38,489 bases of DNA from Pantoea stewartii subsp. stewartii (GCF_008801695.1 NZ_VZPF01000050.1:1-38489), one strand, 5' to 3'. Positions 8,215-18,398 are shown, counted from the stretch's first letter. Notes: generated from the sequence alone by a model not told the origin. Made by a program: numbers and translations.

Positions 8215-9249
8215 ATGTCTTCATGCTGGATACGCCACGCGATAAACGAAATCAATGCTGACTTTCAACGCTCTGCGGATACGCATCTGATCCGCTTTGC
8301 ATTGCCCGATTTCCCGGGAATCGGGTTCTATCTGAAAGACGAAAGTACGCATCCCAGCGGCAGCCTGAAACACCGTCTGGCACGGTCATTGTTTCTTTAT
8401 GCTCTCGCTAATGGCTGGATCAAACAGGGTACGCCCGTGATTGAAGCGTCATCGGGCAGCACCGCCGTCTCAGAGGCGTATTTTGCCCGCCTGCTGGGCC
8501 TGCCCTTTATCGCCGTGATGCCAGCCAGTACGGCCCGACGTAAAATTGAACAAATCACGTTCTATGGCGGCCAGTGTCATTTTGTGAGCGATCCCTGTCA
8601 GCTTTATGCCGAATCAGAACGGCTGGCGCGGGAACTGAATGGCCACTTCATGGATCAGTTCACCTATGCAGAGCGGGCTACTGACTGGCGCGGCAATAAC
8701 AACATTGCCGAGAGTATTTTCCGCCAGATGGCGAATGAGCCTTTTCCTGTTCCTCATACGCTGATTATGAGTGCGGGAACCGGTGGGACCTCCGCCACGC
8801 TTGGCCGCTACATTCGCTATCAGGGATGCGATACCCGTTTGCTGGTTGTTGATCCGGAGCATTCCGTGTTTTACGACTACTGGCGAAACCGTGATGCCTC
8901 GCTCACCGGTCAACGCGGCAGCATGATTGAAGGCATTGGACGTCCGCGCGTGGAGCCGTCGTTTATGCCCGACGTTATTGATGAAATGATCAAAGTCCCG
9001 GATGCAGCCTCGATTGCCGCCATGCTTAAGCTGGAAACCCTGCTGGGGCGTAAACCGGGCCCGTCTACCGGCACAAACTTCTGGGGCATGATGCAGGTGG
9101 CCAAACGCCTGCGCGACAATAACCAACAGGGTTCACTGGTTACCCTGCTGTGCTACAGCGGCGAGCGCTATCCTGACACTTACTACCAGCCTGACTGGGT
9201 CGCACAACATATTGGTGATATCACGCCCTGGCAGCGCGAACTGGAATAA
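8215..9249 (+). CDS. ccdA: PLP-dependent cysteine desulfhydrase, CcdA-like
   Basis: 344-aa fold-type II PLP enzyme related to cysteine synthase and cystathionine beta-synthase. The Schiff-base lysine is in [10 protein letters not shown], the substrate loop is [12 protein letters not shown] and the phosphate-binding loop is [12 protein letters not shown]. Such an enzyme next to, and divergent from, a DecR/CcdR regulator matches the cysteine-inducible cysteine desulfhydrase system described in Pantoea ananatis, where the enzyme degrades excess cysteine to pyruvate, ammonia and sulfide. The name rests on that context and on memory; a cysteine synthase or another beta-eliminase is the alternative. 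The gene is intact although its presumed activator is not. The ribosome-binding site is weak, and the start is taken from the first ATG. Confidence 0.8.
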   Translation: MSSCWIRHAINEINADFQRSADTHLIRFALPDFPGIGFYLKDESTHPSGSLKHRLARSLFLYALANGWIKQGTPVIEASSGSTAVSEAYFARLLGLPFIAVMPASTARRKIEQITFYGGQCHFVSDPCQLYAESERLARELNGHFMDQFTYAERATDWRGNNNIAESIFRQMANEPFPVPHTLIMSAGTGGTSATLGRYIRYQGCDTRLLVVDPEHSVFYDYWRNRDASLTGQRGSMIEGIGRPRVEPSFMPDVIDEMIKVPDAASIAAMLKLETLLGRKPGPSTGTNFWGMMQVAKRLRDNNQQGSLVTLLCYSGERYPDTYYQPDWVAQHIGDITPWQRELE

Positions 9250-9357
9250 TATTTCACCCCGCCAGGCAGATATAACCTGATGTGATCGCCGCCTGCAGCT
9301 GTTCAGCGGCGCACTCAGGTATTACCATAAGCGCAAATGTTTAAACTGGGATATCTC

Positions 9358-10053
9358 ATGAAACGCGCTGTTGTGGTGTTTAGCGGTGGGCAAGACTCCA
9401 CCACCTGTCTGGTTCAGGCTTTGCAACGTTATGATGAAGTGCACTGTGTGACCTTTGATTACGGTCAGCGTCATCGTGAAGAGATTGACGTTGCCCGCGA
9501 CCTGGCCCTGAAGCTGGGTGCCCGTGCTCATAAAGTGCTGGATGTGACGATGCTGAATGCGCTGGCGGTGAGCAGCCTGACGCGTGACAGCATCCCGGTG
9601 CCATCGTATGACCCGACTGCAACCGGCCTGCCCAGCACCTTTGTCCCCGGCCGCAATATCCTGTTTCTGACCCTGGCATCGGTTTATGCCTATCAGGTTG
9701 AAGCGGAAGCGGTCATCACAGGCGTTTGCGAGACCGACTTCTCGGGCTACCCCGACTGCCGCGATGAGTTTGTCAAGGCGCTCAACCATGCCGTCAGCCT
9801 GGGCATGGCGCGTAACATTCGTTTTGAAACACCGCTGATGTGGCTTAATAAAGCCGAAACCTGGGCGCTGGCCGATTACTGGCAGCAGCTCACCTTAATC
9901 CGCGAAGACACCCTCACCTGCTACAACGGCATTAAAGGCGATGGTTGCGGCGACTGTGCCGCCTGCCATCTGCGGGCCAATGGCCTGAAGGCCTATCAGC
10001 AGGATCGTGCTGGCATTATGGCCGCCATGAAGGCCAAAACCGGTCTGGAATAA
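9358..10053 (+). CDS. queC: 7-cyano-7-deazaguanine synthase QueC
   Basis: 231-aa ATP-dependent ligase that converts 7-carboxy-7-deazaguanine and ammonia to preQ0 for queuosine tRNA modification. The PP-loop SGGQDSTT starts at residue 9. The zinc-binding cysteines are in [21 protein letters not shown]. It is near-identical in length and sequence to E. coli QueC. An in-frame ATG seven codons upstream (9337) exists, but [12 protein letters not shown] is the conserved start and has GGGATAT upstream. It is convergent with fadM. Confidence 0.96.
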   Translation: MKRAVVVFSGGQDSTTCLVQALQRYDEVHCVTFDYGQRHREEIDVARDLALKLGARAHKVLDVTMLNALAVSSLTRDSIPVPSYDPTATGLPSTFVPGRNILFLTLASVYAYQVEAEAVITGVCETDFSGYPDCRDEFVKALNHAVSLGMARNIRFETPLMWLNKAETWALADYWQQLTLIREDTLTCYNGIKGDGCGDCAACHLRANGLKAYQQDRAGIMAAMKAKTGLE

Positions 10054-10060
10054 TACTTTT

Positions 10061-10084
10061 GCGGCGACGATGGCGTGTCGCCGC
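10061..10084. terminator. Hairpin between queC and fadM
   Basis: Perfect GCGGCGAC / GTCGCCGC stem with an 8-nt loop between convergent genes. T-runs are short, so efficiency is uncertain. Confidence 0.5.
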
Positions 10085-10089
10085 CTTAA

Positions 10090-10494
10090 TCAGGCCGGCT
10101 TCATTAATCTTTCCAGTCGCTGCCGCAGTTCTCCTTCGAGCGGAACGGCTTTTTGCGTGCGAAGATCAATGCACACAAACGTCAGTGCAGCATCCGCGAC
10201 CACCGTTTCACTGCCCGCTAACAAAATGTGTTGAGTGATGATGCCACTTTTCCCATTGAGTTGCTTAATATCACTGCTGACCTCCAGTACGTCGCCCAAT
10301 ACGGCCGGGCGACGATAATTGATATTGATGTTTACCACCACAAAAGCCAGTTTTTGCTCAAGCAGCCAGGTAAAGGCCTCTGCTTCTTCCAGCCATTGCC
10401 AGCGCGCTTCCTCTAAAAACTCCAGATAACGCGCATTGTTAACATGCTGGTAAACATCCAGATGGTAGCCGCGCACTTTTATCGTGGTCTGCAT
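10090..10494 (-). CDS. fadM: Long-chain acyl-CoA thioesterase FadM
   Basis: 134-aa single-hotdog thioesterase of the 4-hydroxybenzoyl-CoA thioesterase family (E. coli YbaW/FadM, 132 aa). The active-site segment YHLDVYQHVNNARYLEFLEEARW is intact. The start ATG (MQTTIKVRGYH) has a strong GGAGAAGG ribosome-binding site, and the frame open to 10572 is not needed. In E. coli it trims long-chain acyl-CoAs during beta-oxidation. Neighbours queC and ybaV match E. coli. Confidence 0.94.
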   Translation of the reverse strand: MQTTIKVRGYHLDVYQHVNNARYLEFLEEARWQWLEEAEAFTWLLEQKLAFVVVNININYRRPAVLGDVLEVSSDIKQLNGKSGIITQHILLAGSETVVADAALTFVCIDLRTQKAVPLEGELRQRLERLMKPA

Positions 10495-10589
10495 GATCCT
10501 TCTCCTGCTGCTTATTGACTGGTTGGACCTGTTCACTCTAGCAGAGTCCCGCCCTGACAGCAGGTTAAGCATCAGAGTTGCGCTTCACT

Positions 10590-10913
10590 TCACAATTTTA
10601 ACCGTGAGGCATTTCGCTCCACCAGCGCGTGACCAAAGCCGGGCACGTCTTTCAGTTGATCCACCGCCGTGAACCGCCCGTATTCTTCACGATAGCTGAC
10701 GATAGATTGCGCCTTTTTCAGACCAACGCCATTCATCACCGCCGAGAGTTGCTCCGCCGTGGCTTCATTGATACTGACCTGCTCCTGATGCGGCATTGAA
10801 ACCTGTGCAGCCTGTGTCTCACTGGGGGTTTCTGCCGCTGCCAGTGGCGTCTGAACGAGGGCGCCACAAAGGGCGAGGGAAAGATAAAAGGCATGTAAGT
10901 GGGTTTTAGCCAT
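10590..10913 (-). CDS. ybaV: ComEA-like helix-hairpin-helix protein YbaV
   Basis: 107-aa secreted small protein. Residues 1-27 form a signal peptide (cleavage probably after PLAAA). Residues 47-107 form paired helix-hairpin-helix motifs (INEATAEQLSAVMNGVGLKKAQSIVSYR ... LKDVPGFGHALVERN), as in the DNA-binding part of competence protein ComEA. Periplasmic location and non-specific DNA binding are likely from the family. Its role in this organism is unknown. It lies downstream of ppiD, separated from it by a strong hairpin. Confidence 0.88.
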   Translation of the reverse strand: MAKTHLHAFYLSLALCGALVQTPLAAAETPSETQAAQVSMPHQEQVSINEATAEQLSAVMNGVGLKKAQSIVSYREEYGRFTAVDQLKDVPGFGHALVERNASRLKL

Positions 10914-10986
10914 GCTGTGTTTCTCCTTGTGTTAAACAGCAGGCTCAGCGTGTCATGTCCGCTAAACAGACTCAAAGGGCAACGTT

Positions 10987-11028
10987 CTGAAATGGAAAAG
11001 GCCGCATAAGCGGCCTTTTCCATTTCAG
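10987..11028. terminator. Long perfect hairpin between ppiD and ybaV
   Basis: 19-bp perfect arms (starting CTGAAATGGAAAAGGCCGC) with a 4-nt ATAA loop, 24 nt past the ppiD stop. The GC core GGCCGC is followed by TTTT in both directions. It should terminate ppiD transcription. Confidence 0.85.
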
Positions 11029-11051
11029 CTGTTACCTGAATTTTGCGAGGA

Positions 11052-12920
11052 TTACTGCATTTGAGCAGCGGCACCGTATTTGATTTTGGCCGCTTTACGC
11101 AGGTTTTGCAGTAAGGCTTCAAAGGTCAGTTGCGCGTTGTTTTGCGTGACGCCTTTGACCATCTCGTCAATCTGCGCCTGAGGCAGGCTACCGGTCGTAA
11201 CCTTATTCACCGCGATCAGCACCACATTGCCTTGCATGTCCTCACCCACGCCCCATGACGGTTTGTTATCCGCTGGCTCTGGCAGGTTGAAGGCAGCCTG
11301 AGCAACGGGATCCTGCGTGTTACGGTCAACCGTTTTGCTGGCGCTTAACGTCAGACCTGCGGCTTTCAGCACATCCGGTTTACCGGCTTTCAGCTCGGCT
11401 AACAGTTTATCAGCCTGGGCTTTTGCCTGTTGCGTCGCTTTATCATGCTTGATCGTCTCGGTGATTTGCGCTTTTACCTTGTCGAGGGGTTCCACCGCTT
11501 CGGGTTTATGCGCACTGATACGCAGCACAAAGGCACGATCGCCATCGACATTGATGATGTCAGAGTTATTTCCGGGCGCACCGTTTTGTCCCACTAACCC
11601 ACCATTGAAGATGGCCTGCTTAACGGCATCAAAGTCGAGATCTTTAGGCACATCGTCACGGCTGAACCAGCCTGTTTCTGCGGCTTTCATACCTGACGCC
11701 TGCTCTGCACCAGCCAGCGACTCATTATCATTGCTCGCGGCTTCACTGACTTTCTGCTGCAGTTTATAGAATTCCGCCTGTGCTTTATCCTGTTTGACCG
11801 CGTCCGCGATCTCATCACGTACTTCCGCCAGCGGTTTAACCTGCTCAGGCTTGATGTCGTCAAGACGGGCAATCAGGAAACCCACAGAAGACTTGATTAC
11901 ACCGGAAAGCTGACCCTTTTCTTTCAGTCCCGCATTCTTCAGCTCGTCTGGCGTCGTTGACGGCTCAAGCCAGCCCATATCGCCGCCTTTACGGGAAGAG
12001 ATCGGGTCAATGGATTTGGTTTTTGCCAGTTCCGCGAAATCCGCGCCGCCTTTCAGCTGCGCCAGAATAGCGTCGGCATCGGCTTCGGTTTTGGTCTGAA
12101 TCACGCTGTAACGATCGCGCTGGGGCTGCGTGTAGTCCGCTTTATGTTGATCGTACCAGGCCTGAATATCCGCATCGCTGGCATTTTCCTGCATGCTGGC
12201 GGCATCCAGTTTGATATAGCTTACGCGGAACTGCTCAGGGGCCATAAAGCTGCTTTTATGCTGCTGATAATACTGGTTGATTTCGTCGTCATTGACGGTT
12301 TGCTTTGCAGCCAGAGCATTCACATCGAGGGTAGCCGTCTGAATATCACGCTTTTGCGCCACCAAATCCACCAGCTTAGTGGTTTCATTTTTCAGCATAA
12401 AATCGGTATTCGCGACCGCATTGATCAGCTGCTGGGTGGCCAGTTGTTTACGCAACGCTTCGGCATACTGATCCGGCGTGAATCCCATATTGCGGATCAT
12501 CGCATTGTATTTAGCATTATCGAACTTGCCGTTGGTCTGAAACGCAGACTGGCTGAAGATAGCCTGTTTGACCTGATCGTCACTGATGGCAATATGCAGA
12601 TCTTTTATGTAGGTATCCAGTAATGCCTGGTCAATCAGCTGAGACAGCGCCTGCTGGCGCATCTGCTGCATGTAACCTTCGTTGCCCGCAAGCTGCGAGA
12701 ACTGATCACCCAGCATCTGCTGCTGACGATTGCGCTCGTTGTTGAACGCCTGCTCTAACTGTGCACGGCTGATCTCCTGGCCATTAACTTTGGCCGCATA
12801 ATCGTTGTTACCGCCAATCAGATAGTTGCCAACGCCGGTCAGCACAAAGGAGAGAATGATCAACCCCAAAATAATCTTGAGCACGACATGGTTCGACGCC
12901 GCGCGTAAATTGTCCATCAT
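11052..12920 (-). CDS. ppiD: Periplasmic folding chaperone PpiD
   Basis: 622-aa inner-membrane-anchored periplasmic chaperone of the SurA/parvulin group. There is one transmembrane helix near residues 13-34 (VVLKIILGLIILSFVLTGVGNYLIG), SurA-like N-terminal segments, and one parvulin-like domain around residues 265-360 (RYSVIQTKTEADA ... KGGDMGWLEPSTTPDELKNA). It helps outer-membrane and secreted proteins fold as they leave the Sec translocon. The frame is open to 13022, but the MMDNLRAASNHVVLK start at 12920 matches E. coli (MMDSLRTAANSLVLK). Confidence 0.95.
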   Translation of the reverse strand: MMDNLRAASNHVVLKIILGLIILSFVLTGVGNYLIGGNNDYAAKVNGQEISRAQLEQAFNNERNRQQQMLGDQFSQLAGNEGYMQQMRQQALSQLIDQALLDTYIKDLHIAISDDQVKQAIFSQSAFQTNGKFDNAKYNAMIRNMGFTPDQYAEALRKQLATQQLINAVANTDFMLKNETTKLVDLVAQKRDIQTATLDVNALAAKQTVNDDEINQYYQQHKSSFMAPEQFRVSYIKLDAASMQENASDADIQAWYDQHKADYTQPQRDRYSVIQTKTEADADAILAQLKGGADFAELAKTKSIDPISSRKGGDMGWLEPSTTPDELKNAGLKEKGQLSGVIKSSVGFLIARLDDIKPEQVKPLAEVRDEIADAVKQDKAQAEFYKLQQKVSEAASNDNESLAGAEQASGMKAAETGWFSRDDVPKDLDFDAVKQAIFNGGLVGQNGAPGNNSDIINVDGDRAFVLRISAHKPEAVEPLDKVKAQITETIKHDKATQQAKAQADKLLAELKAGKPDVLKAAGLTLSASKTVDRNTQDPVAQAAFNLPEPADNKPSWGVGEDMQGNVVLIAVNKVTTGSLPQAQIDEMVKGVTQNNAQLTFEALLQNLRKAAKIKYGAAAQMQ

Positions 12921-13067
12921 GGTATGACAACACTCCGCTGTAGTGTGAATGTAAAGCCCTGCCGCAATAACGCCATCTTCCCGACGCATTACTCCGCTGC
13001 AAGTCTGGCTGGCAGCATGCATCCTGTTGAGACAAGTCTCGCAACCTTAAACCGCCTCTCCGGATGT

Positions 13068-13094
13068 AAAAAAGGCACATCTTATTGATGTGCC
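13068..13094 (-). terminator. Terminator downstream of hupB
   Basis: On the minus strand, GGCACATC-AATAA-GATGTGCC is followed by six Ts: an 8-bp perfect stem of classic intrinsic type. A second, weaker hairpin with arms CCACTCAA / TTGAGTGG at 13132-13159 lies between it and the hupB stop. Confidence 0.88.
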
Positions 13095-13170
13095 CGTATG
13101 TTACATGAGAACGCGTTAACCGTCCTCTAATCCACTCAAGAAAATGTGTTATTGAGTGGTGGCGTTGTCA

Positions 13171-13443
13171 TTAGTTGACAGCGTCTTTCAGTGCTTTACC
13201 TGCACGGAAACCCGGTACTTTACCTGCCGGGATAGTAATCTCTTTACCGGTTTGTGGGTTACGGCCGGTGCGCGCTGCACGCTCACGTACTGAGAAAGTG
13301 CCGAAACCTACCAGCGCCACTTCATCTCCGCTTTTCAGCGCGTCAGAAACAGAGCCCATAAATGCATCTAAAACACGTCCTGCTGCTGCTTTAGAAATGT
13401 CGGCATCGGCAGCAATTTTATCGATCAGTTGTGACTTATTCAC
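13171..13443 (-). CDS. hupB: DNA-binding protein HU-beta
   Basis: 90-aa histone-like protein HU beta subunit. The DNA-binding arm [11 protein letters not shown] and the C-terminal [12 protein letters not shown] are intact. The start is a GTG (GTGAATAAGTCAC, 13441-13443), giving [10 protein letters not shown] read as MNKSQ. An ATG three codons upstream has no spacing from the AGAGGGG ribosome-binding site, whereas the GTG is 10 nt from it. It sits between lon and ppiD as in E. coli. Confidence 0.96.
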   Translation of the reverse strand: MNKSQLIDKIAADADISKAAAGRVLDAFMGSVSDALKSGDEVALVGFGTFSVRERAARTGRNPQTGKEITIPAGKVPGFRAGKALKDAVN

Positions 13444-13590
13444 TCTATTCATCCCCTCTTTATTATTTCACATCGTACCCACGCTTCCTGTCGGGCACGA
13501 ACGCGCAGCAAGTTATATCAAGCCTTATATGCCGAAACAACGGTAATCCTCTTATAACATCGCTTCAGCAGCCACCTAAATTAGCGGGAC

Positions 13591-13627
13591 AAAAAAAAGC
13601 TGGCAAGCACCAATTGGTGTTGCCAGC
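13591..13627 (-). terminator. Terminator downstream of lon
   Basis: Hairpin GCTGGCAA-gCACCAATTGGTGt-TGCCAGC (13599-13627), followed on the minus strand by eight Ts (13591-13598). It lies about 30 nt past the lon stop. Confidence 0.92.
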
Positions 13628-13658
13628 GCGGCTTTTTAACGCTTTATGCCATTAATCA

Positions 13659-16013
13659 CTATTTTGCGGTAGCTACCTGCATACCGTAAGGCGCGTTTTC
13701 CAGTGCCAGGTTCAGCACTTCCTCAATACGTTTGACCGGATGAATTTCCAGATCGGCAATCACGTTCTGAGGAATTTCTTCCAGATCGCGTTTGTTTTCG
13801 TCCGGGATCAGCACCACTTTAATACCACCGCGGTGTGCCGCCAGCAGCTTCTCTTTCAGCCCGCCGATAGGCAGGACCTGACCACGCAGGGTGATCTCAC
13901 CGGTCATCGCGACGTTTGAACGCACCGGGTTACCGGTCAGGCAAGACACCAGGGCAGTACACATGGCAATACCGGCACTGGGACCATCTTTCGGCGTCGC
14001 GCCTTCCGGTACGTGCACATGGATATCGCGTTTTTCATAGAAATCGCCATTGATACCCAGTTTTTCCGCCCGGGCGCGGACGACAGTCAGCGCGGCCTGA
14101 ATGGATTCCTGCATGACTTCGCCCAGCGAACCGGTATAAGTCAGCTTGCCTTTGCCCGGTACACAGGCGGTTTCAATGGTCAGCAAATCGCCACCCACTT
14201 CCGTCCATGCCAGACCTGTTACCTGACCCACGCGGTTTTCGCTGTCGGCGCGGCCATAGTCAAAATGCTGCACCCCAAGGAAATCCTTCAGGTTTTCACC
14301 ATTAATGGTGATGTGCTTTTTGGTTTTGTCCATCAGCAGCGTTTTCACTGCTTTACGGCACAGCTTGGACAGTTCACGTTCCAGGCTACGCACACCAGCT
14401 TCACGCGTGTAGTAACGGATGATGCCGATGATAGCGCTGTCTTCGACGGTGATCTCAGACGATTTCAGGGCGTTACGCTCAATCTGCTTCGGCAGTAAAT
14501 GCTGCTTGGCGATATTGAGTTTTTCGTCCTCGGTATAGCCAGACAGACGAATCACTTCCATACGATCCAGCAGTGGAGCCGGAATGTTCATGGAGTTCGA
14601 CGTCGCCACAAACATCACATCAGACAGATCGTAATCGACTTCCAGATAGTGATCGTTAAAGGCGATGTTCTGTTCAGGATCCAGCACTTCCAGCAGCGCT
14701 GAGGCCGGATCGCCGCGCATATCCGACGACATTTTGTCGATTTCATCCAACAGGAACAGCGGGTTTTTCACGCCGACTTTCGCCATCTTCTGAATCAACT
14801 TGCCCGGCATAGAGCCAATATAGGTACGGCGATGACCGCGAATTTCCGCTTCATCCCGCACGCCGCCGAGGGCCATGCGTACATACTTACGCCCGGTTGC
14901 TTTCGCAATAGACTGACCCAGCGAGGTTTTACCCACGCCCGGCGGTCCCACCAGACACAGAATCGGCCCTTTAATTTTGCTGACGCGACTTTGCACCGCA
15001 AGGTACTCAAGGATGCGGTCTTTGACGCGTTCCAGGCCATAATGGTCGGTATCCAGCGTTTCCTGGGCTTTGCGCAGATCTTTCTTCACTTTGCTGCGCG
15101 CATTCCACGGAACCTGAACCATCCAGTCGATATAGCCGCGCACCACGGTCGCTTCGGCAGACATCGGCGACATCATTTTCAGCTTCTGCAGTTCTGCTTC
15201 AGCTTTCTCACGCGCTTCCTGCGGCATTTTGGCCGCATCGATTTTACGTTTTAACGCTTCGTACTCGTCAGGCGTATCATCCATCTCGCCCAGCTCTTTC
15301 TGAATGGCCTTCATCTGCTCATTCAGGTAGTACTCACGCTGGCTCTTTTCCATCTGCTTTTTGACGCGATTGCGAATGCGTTTCTCAACCTGCAGCAGAT
15401 CGATTTCAGATTCCATCATGGCCATCAGATATTCCAGACGTTCATTGACGTCTGACATCTCCAGCACTGACTGTTTATCCGCGAGTTTTAATGGCATGTG
15501 CGCCGCCACCGTATCCGCCAGGCGCGCCGCATCATCAATATTGTTCAGTGACGTTAAGACCTCAGGCGGGATCTTTTTATTCAGTTTGATATAGCCTTCA
15601 AACTGATTGATCGCCGTGCGCACCAGCACTTCCTGCTCGCGCTCTTCAATCTCCGGAGAGACCAGATATTCCGCCTGGGCGACAAAATGGTCACCGTTGT
15701 CAGCCAGCGTAGTGATATTGGCACGCTGTAAACCTTCAACCAGCACTTTTACCGTTCCGTCTGGCAGTTTTAACATCTGCAGTACGGAAGCAATGGTACC
15801 CACTGAAAAAAGATCGTTTATGCCAGGTTCATCCGTTGAAGCCTCTTTCTGTGCGACCAGCATGATCTTTTTATCATGATCCATTGCGGCTTCGAGGCAC
15901 CGAATTAATTTTTCCCGGCCAACAAACAACGGAATTACCATGTGCGGATAAACTACCACGTCGCGCAACGGCAGGACGGGGATTTCAATGCGTTCAGAAC
16001 GCTCAGGATTCAT
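13659..16013 (-). CDS. lon: ATP-dependent protease La (Lon)
   Basis: 784-aa homohexameric AAA+ serine protease that degrades misfolded proteins and regulators such as SulA and RcsA. The layout is a Lon N-terminal substrate domain (about 10-200), a coiled coil, an AAA+ domain with Walker A GPPGVGKT and Walker B FLLDEIDK, and a C-terminal protease domain with catalytic Ser679 ([10 protein letters not shown]) and Lys722 ([14 protein letters not shown]). Length is identical to E. coli Lon. The start [12 protein letters not shown] follows AGAGAGAGC. A sigma-32-type promoter lies at 16097-16123. Confidence 0.98.
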   Translation of the reverse strand: MNPERSERIEIPVLPLRDVVVYPHMVIPLFVGREKLIRCLEAAMDHDKKIMLVAQKEASTDEPGINDLFSVGTIASVLQMLKLPDGTVKVLVEGLQRANITTLADNGDHFVAQAEYLVSPEIEEREQEVLVRTAINQFEGYIKLNKKIPPEVLTSLNNIDDAARLADTVAAHMPLKLADKQSVLEMSDVNERLEYLMAMMESEIDLLQVEKRIRNRVKKQMEKSQREYYLNEQMKAIQKELGEMDDTPDEYEALKRKIDAAKMPQEAREKAEAELQKLKMMSPMSAEATVVRGYIDWMVQVPWNARSKVKKDLRKAQETLDTDHYGLERVKDRILEYLAVQSRVSKIKGPILCLVGPPGVGKTSLGQSIAKATGRKYVRMALGGVRDEAEIRGHRRTYIGSMPGKLIQKMAKVGVKNPLFLLDEIDKMSSDMRGDPASALLEVLDPEQNIAFNDHYLEVDYDLSDVMFVATSNSMNIPAPLLDRMEVIRLSGYTEDEKLNIAKQHLLPKQIERNALKSSEITVEDSAIIGIIRYYTREAGVRSLERELSKLCRKAVKTLLMDKTKKHITINGENLKDFLGVQHFDYGRADSENRVGQVTGLAWTEVGGDLLTIETACVPGKGKLTYTGSLGEVMQESIQAALTVVRARAEKLGINGDFYEKRDIHVHVPEGATPKDGPSAGIAMCTALVSCLTGNPVRSNVAMTGEITLRGQVLPIGGLKEKLLAAHRGGIKVVLIPDENKRDLEEIPQNVIADLEIHPVKRIEEVLNLALENAPYGMQVATAK

Positions 16014-16096
16014 AGAGCTCTCTCTTAGTTTAGTGTCCGCAAGGTGATGGGTACCGCATCAGGCAGGTGTGCGGTCAAACCCACAGGTGTCTGAGT

Positions 16097-16123
16097 ATAT
16101 GGGGATGATTGTCAGACATTCAA
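16097..16123 (-). promoter_or_regulatory. Sigma-32 heat-shock promoter of lon
   Basis: On the minus strand, TTGAAT, 13-bp spacer, CCCCATAT: a close match to the sigma-32 consensus CTTGAAA-N13/14-CCCCATNT. It lies about 85 bp upstream of the lon start, and the same CCCCATATAC text is found before E. coli lon. Confidence 0.82.
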
Positions 16124-16144
16124 TGTCACAACGGTGAGAAATGC

Positions 16145-16168
16145 AAAAGGGGAAAGATTTTCCCCTTT
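16145..16168 (-). terminator. Terminator downstream of clpX
   Basis: Perfect 10-bp stem AAAGGGGAAA / TTTCCCCTTT with a 3-nt loop. On the minus strand it ends in TTTT. It lies 32 nt past the clpX stop and just upstream of the lon promoter. Confidence 0.85.
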
Positions 16169-16199
16169 ATAGATGGCACAATGTGGACGATTTGTTTAT

Positions 16200-17471
16200 T
16201 TATTCGCCAGAAGCCTGAGCTTCGTGCTTGCCATAAATCAGCATGGGTTCAGACTGACCTTCAATCACCGACTCATCAATCACCACTTTCTCGACATCTT
16301 CCATGGACGGCAGATCGTACATGGTTTCGAGCAGCGCGCCTTCCACGATAGAACGCAGACCGCGCGCACCGGTTTTACGTGACATCGCCTTTTTAGCAAT
16401 CGCCGTCAGGGCTTCGTCACGGAACTCCAGCTCAACGCCTTCCAGGTTAAACAACGCCTGATACTGCTTGGTGAGTGCGTTTTTCGGCTCACGCAGAATC
16501 TGAATCAGCGCTTCCTCACTCAGTTCATTGAGCGTGGCTACCACAGGCAGACGGCCAATGAATTCTGGGATCAGGCCAAATTTGATCAGATCTTCCGGCT
16601 CACATTGCGCCAGTAACTCGCCTTCTGTTGCCTTCTGTGATTTACCTTTCACCGTTGCGCCAAAGCCAATGCCTGAACCGGTTTCAACGCGCTGCGAGAT
16701 AACCTTATCCAGACCGGCGAAGGCGCCACCACAGATAAACAAAATCTTAGAGGTATCGACCTGCAAAAACTCCTGCTGCGGATGCTTACGGCCACCCTGC
16801 GGCGGCACAGCGGCGACGGTGCCTTCAATCAACTTCAGTAACGCCTGTTGCACACCCTCACCCGATACGTCACGGGTGATCGATGGGTTGTCTGATTTAC
16901 GTGAAATTTTATCGATTTCATCGATATAGACGATACCACGTTGGGCTTTCTGCACATCGTAGTCACATTTTTGCAGCAGCTTCTGGATGATATTTTCGAC
17001 GTCTTCACCCACATAACCGGCTTCGGTCAGCGTGGTTGCATCCGCCATAGTAAAAGGCACATCCAGTAAACGGGCCAGGGTTTCAGCCAGCAACGTTTTA
17101 CCGCTACCGGTCGGACCGATCAGCAGAATGTTACTTTTGCCCAGTTCGATACCGTTGCTGGTATCCCCGTTGCGTAAACGTTTGTAGTGGTTGTACACCG
17201 CCACGGCCAGGACTTTTTTGGCCCGTTCCTGACCAATAACGTAATCGTCGAGGTGATGGCGGATCTCATGCGGCGTAGGCAGCGCACTACGTTCGCGATG
17301 CGGGGCAACCTCTTTAATCTCTTCGCGAATAATGTCGTTACACAGATCAACGCACTCATCGCAGATATACACTGACGGCCCGGCAATCAGCCTACGCACT
17401 TCATGCTGGCTTTTGCCGCAAAAAGAGCAGTACAGCAACTTTCCTGAACCGTCTTTGCGCTTATCTGTCAT
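16200..17471 (-). CDS. clpX: ClpXP protease ATPase subunit ClpX
   Basis: 423-aa AAA+ unfoldase that feeds SsrA-tagged and other substrates into ClpP. The N-terminal zinc-binding domain has CSFCGKSQ and CDECVDLC. Walker A is GPTGSGKT, the pore-1 loop is GYVGEDVE, Walker B is YIDEIDK and the RKH loop is QGGRKHPQQ. The ClpP-docking tripeptide of the IGF type appears in GSGIGFGA. Length matches E. coli (424 aa). It follows clpP after 132 bp, which contain a hairpin (GGCCGTG / CACGGCC, 17518-17535) without a T-run, so partial read-through from clpP is likely. Confidence 0.98.
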   Translation of the reverse strand: MTDKRKDGSGKLLYCSFCGKSQHEVRRLIAGPSVYICDECVDLCNDIIREEIKEVAPHRERSALPTPHEIRHHLDDYVIGQERAKKVLAVAVYNHYKRLRNGDTSNGIELGKSNILLIGPTGSGKTLLAETLARLLDVPFTMADATTLTEAGYVGEDVENIIQKLLQKCDYDVQKAQRGIVYIDEIDKISRKSDNPSITRDVSGEGVQQALLKLIEGTVAAVPPQGGRKHPQQEFLQVDTSKILFICGGAFAGLDKVISQRVETGSGIGFGATVKGKSQKATEGELLAQCEPEDLIKFGLIPEFIGRLPVVATLNELSEEALIQILREPKNALTKQYQALFNLEGVELEFRDEALTAIAKKAMSRKTGARGLRSIVEGALLETMYDLPSMEDVEKVVIDESVIEGQSEPMLIYGKHEAQASGE

Positions 17472-17603
17472 CAGTTAACCTCTTCTTGTTCTCAGGCCGT
17501 ACCAGCCGTACAGCACTGGCCGTGGGTACACGGCCGATGTTCATTCAACCCGTCATTATCTTGTCCTGTTAACTATAGACCAGAGACAAGGTGAAGTTAG
17601 GGC

Positions 17604-18227
17604 TTATTGGCGATGCGTCAGGATTGAATCGACCAATCCATACTCTACCGCTTCGCTGGCGGAGAGGAAACGGTCACGCTCAGTGTCACGCTCAATTTCT
17701 TCCAGTGACTTACCGGTATGTTCCGCCATGAGCTCGTTCATGCGCTGCTTCACTTTCAAAATTTCACGCGCATGAATCTCAATGTCGGTCGCCTGTCCCT
17801 GATAGCCACCCAGCGGTTGGTGAATCATCACGCGTGAGTTTGGCAGGCAGAAACGCTTGCCTTTCGTCCCGGCTGTGAGCAGGAAAGCCCCCATTGAGCA
17901 GGCCTGGCCCATACAAATGGTGCTGACGTCAGGCTTGATAAACTTCATGGTGTCATAAATTGACATGCCAGCCGTAATGACGCCACCCGGCGAGTTGATA
18001 TAAAGGTAAATATCTTTTTCCGGGTTCTCCGCTTCCAGAAACAGCATCTGGGCCACAATCAGGTTAGCCATGTGATCTTCTACCTGGCCGGTTAAGAAGA
18101 TAACGCGCTCTTTAAGCAGACGGGAATAGATGTCGTATGAACGCTCGCCGCGCGAGGTTTGCTCGACCACCATTGGCACCAACGCATTGTGCGGTGCAGT
18201 AAACTCACGATCGCCACTGTATGACAT
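17604..18227 (-). CDS. clpP: ClpP protease proteolytic subunit
   Basis: 207-aa serine peptidase forming the 14-subunit chamber of ClpXP and ClpAP. The catalytic triad is visible: Ser in [11 protein letters not shown], His in MIHQPLGG and Asp in [10 protein letters not shown]. The residue before the catalytic serine is Cys, where E. coli has Ala. The start MSYSGDREF has the CAGGAGACGG ribosome-binding site. An in-frame ATG eleven codons upstream is not conserved. It is first in clpP-clpX, with a sigma-32-like promoter about 150 bp upstream. Confidence 0.97.
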   Translation of the reverse strand: MSYSGDREFTAPHNALVPMVVEQTSRGERSYDIYSRLLKERVIFLTGQVEDHMANLIVAQMLFLEAENPEKDIYLYINSPGGVITAGMSIYDTMKFIKPDVSTICMGQACSMGAFLLTAGTKGKRFCLPNSRVMIHQPLGGYQGQATDIEIHAREILKVKQRMNELMAEHTGKSLEEIERDTERDRFLSASEAVEYGLVDSILTHRQ

Positions 18228-18369
18228 TACCGTCTCCTGGATAAATTTCATTGGCAACATTCTGTACCGATTTTACGTAAGACGAGCAACAAAAACTATG
18301 CTCTGCCTCTTACCGACAACATCAGGACGGTTAATCAGTCAGCCGAACTGTTTTTTGCATACTCCCTCT

Positions 18370-18398
18370 ATCTTGGGATAGTGCTCAGTTGTTTCAAG
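18370..18398 (-). promoter_or_regulatory. Sigma-32-type promoter of clpP-clpX
   Basis: On the minus strand, CTTGAAA (perfect -35), 14-bp spacer, CCCAAGAT (5 of 7 fixed positions of CCCCATNT). It sits in the 335-bp gap between tig and clpP. The rest of that gap shows only the tig terminator and no ORF. Confidence 0.7.

Noticed and set aside
17518..17535. GGCCGTG/CACGGCC hairpin between clpP and clpX as a terminator
   Set aside because: It has no T-run in either direction and lies within an operon. It may attenuate or stabilise mRNA, so it is only mentioned under clpX.
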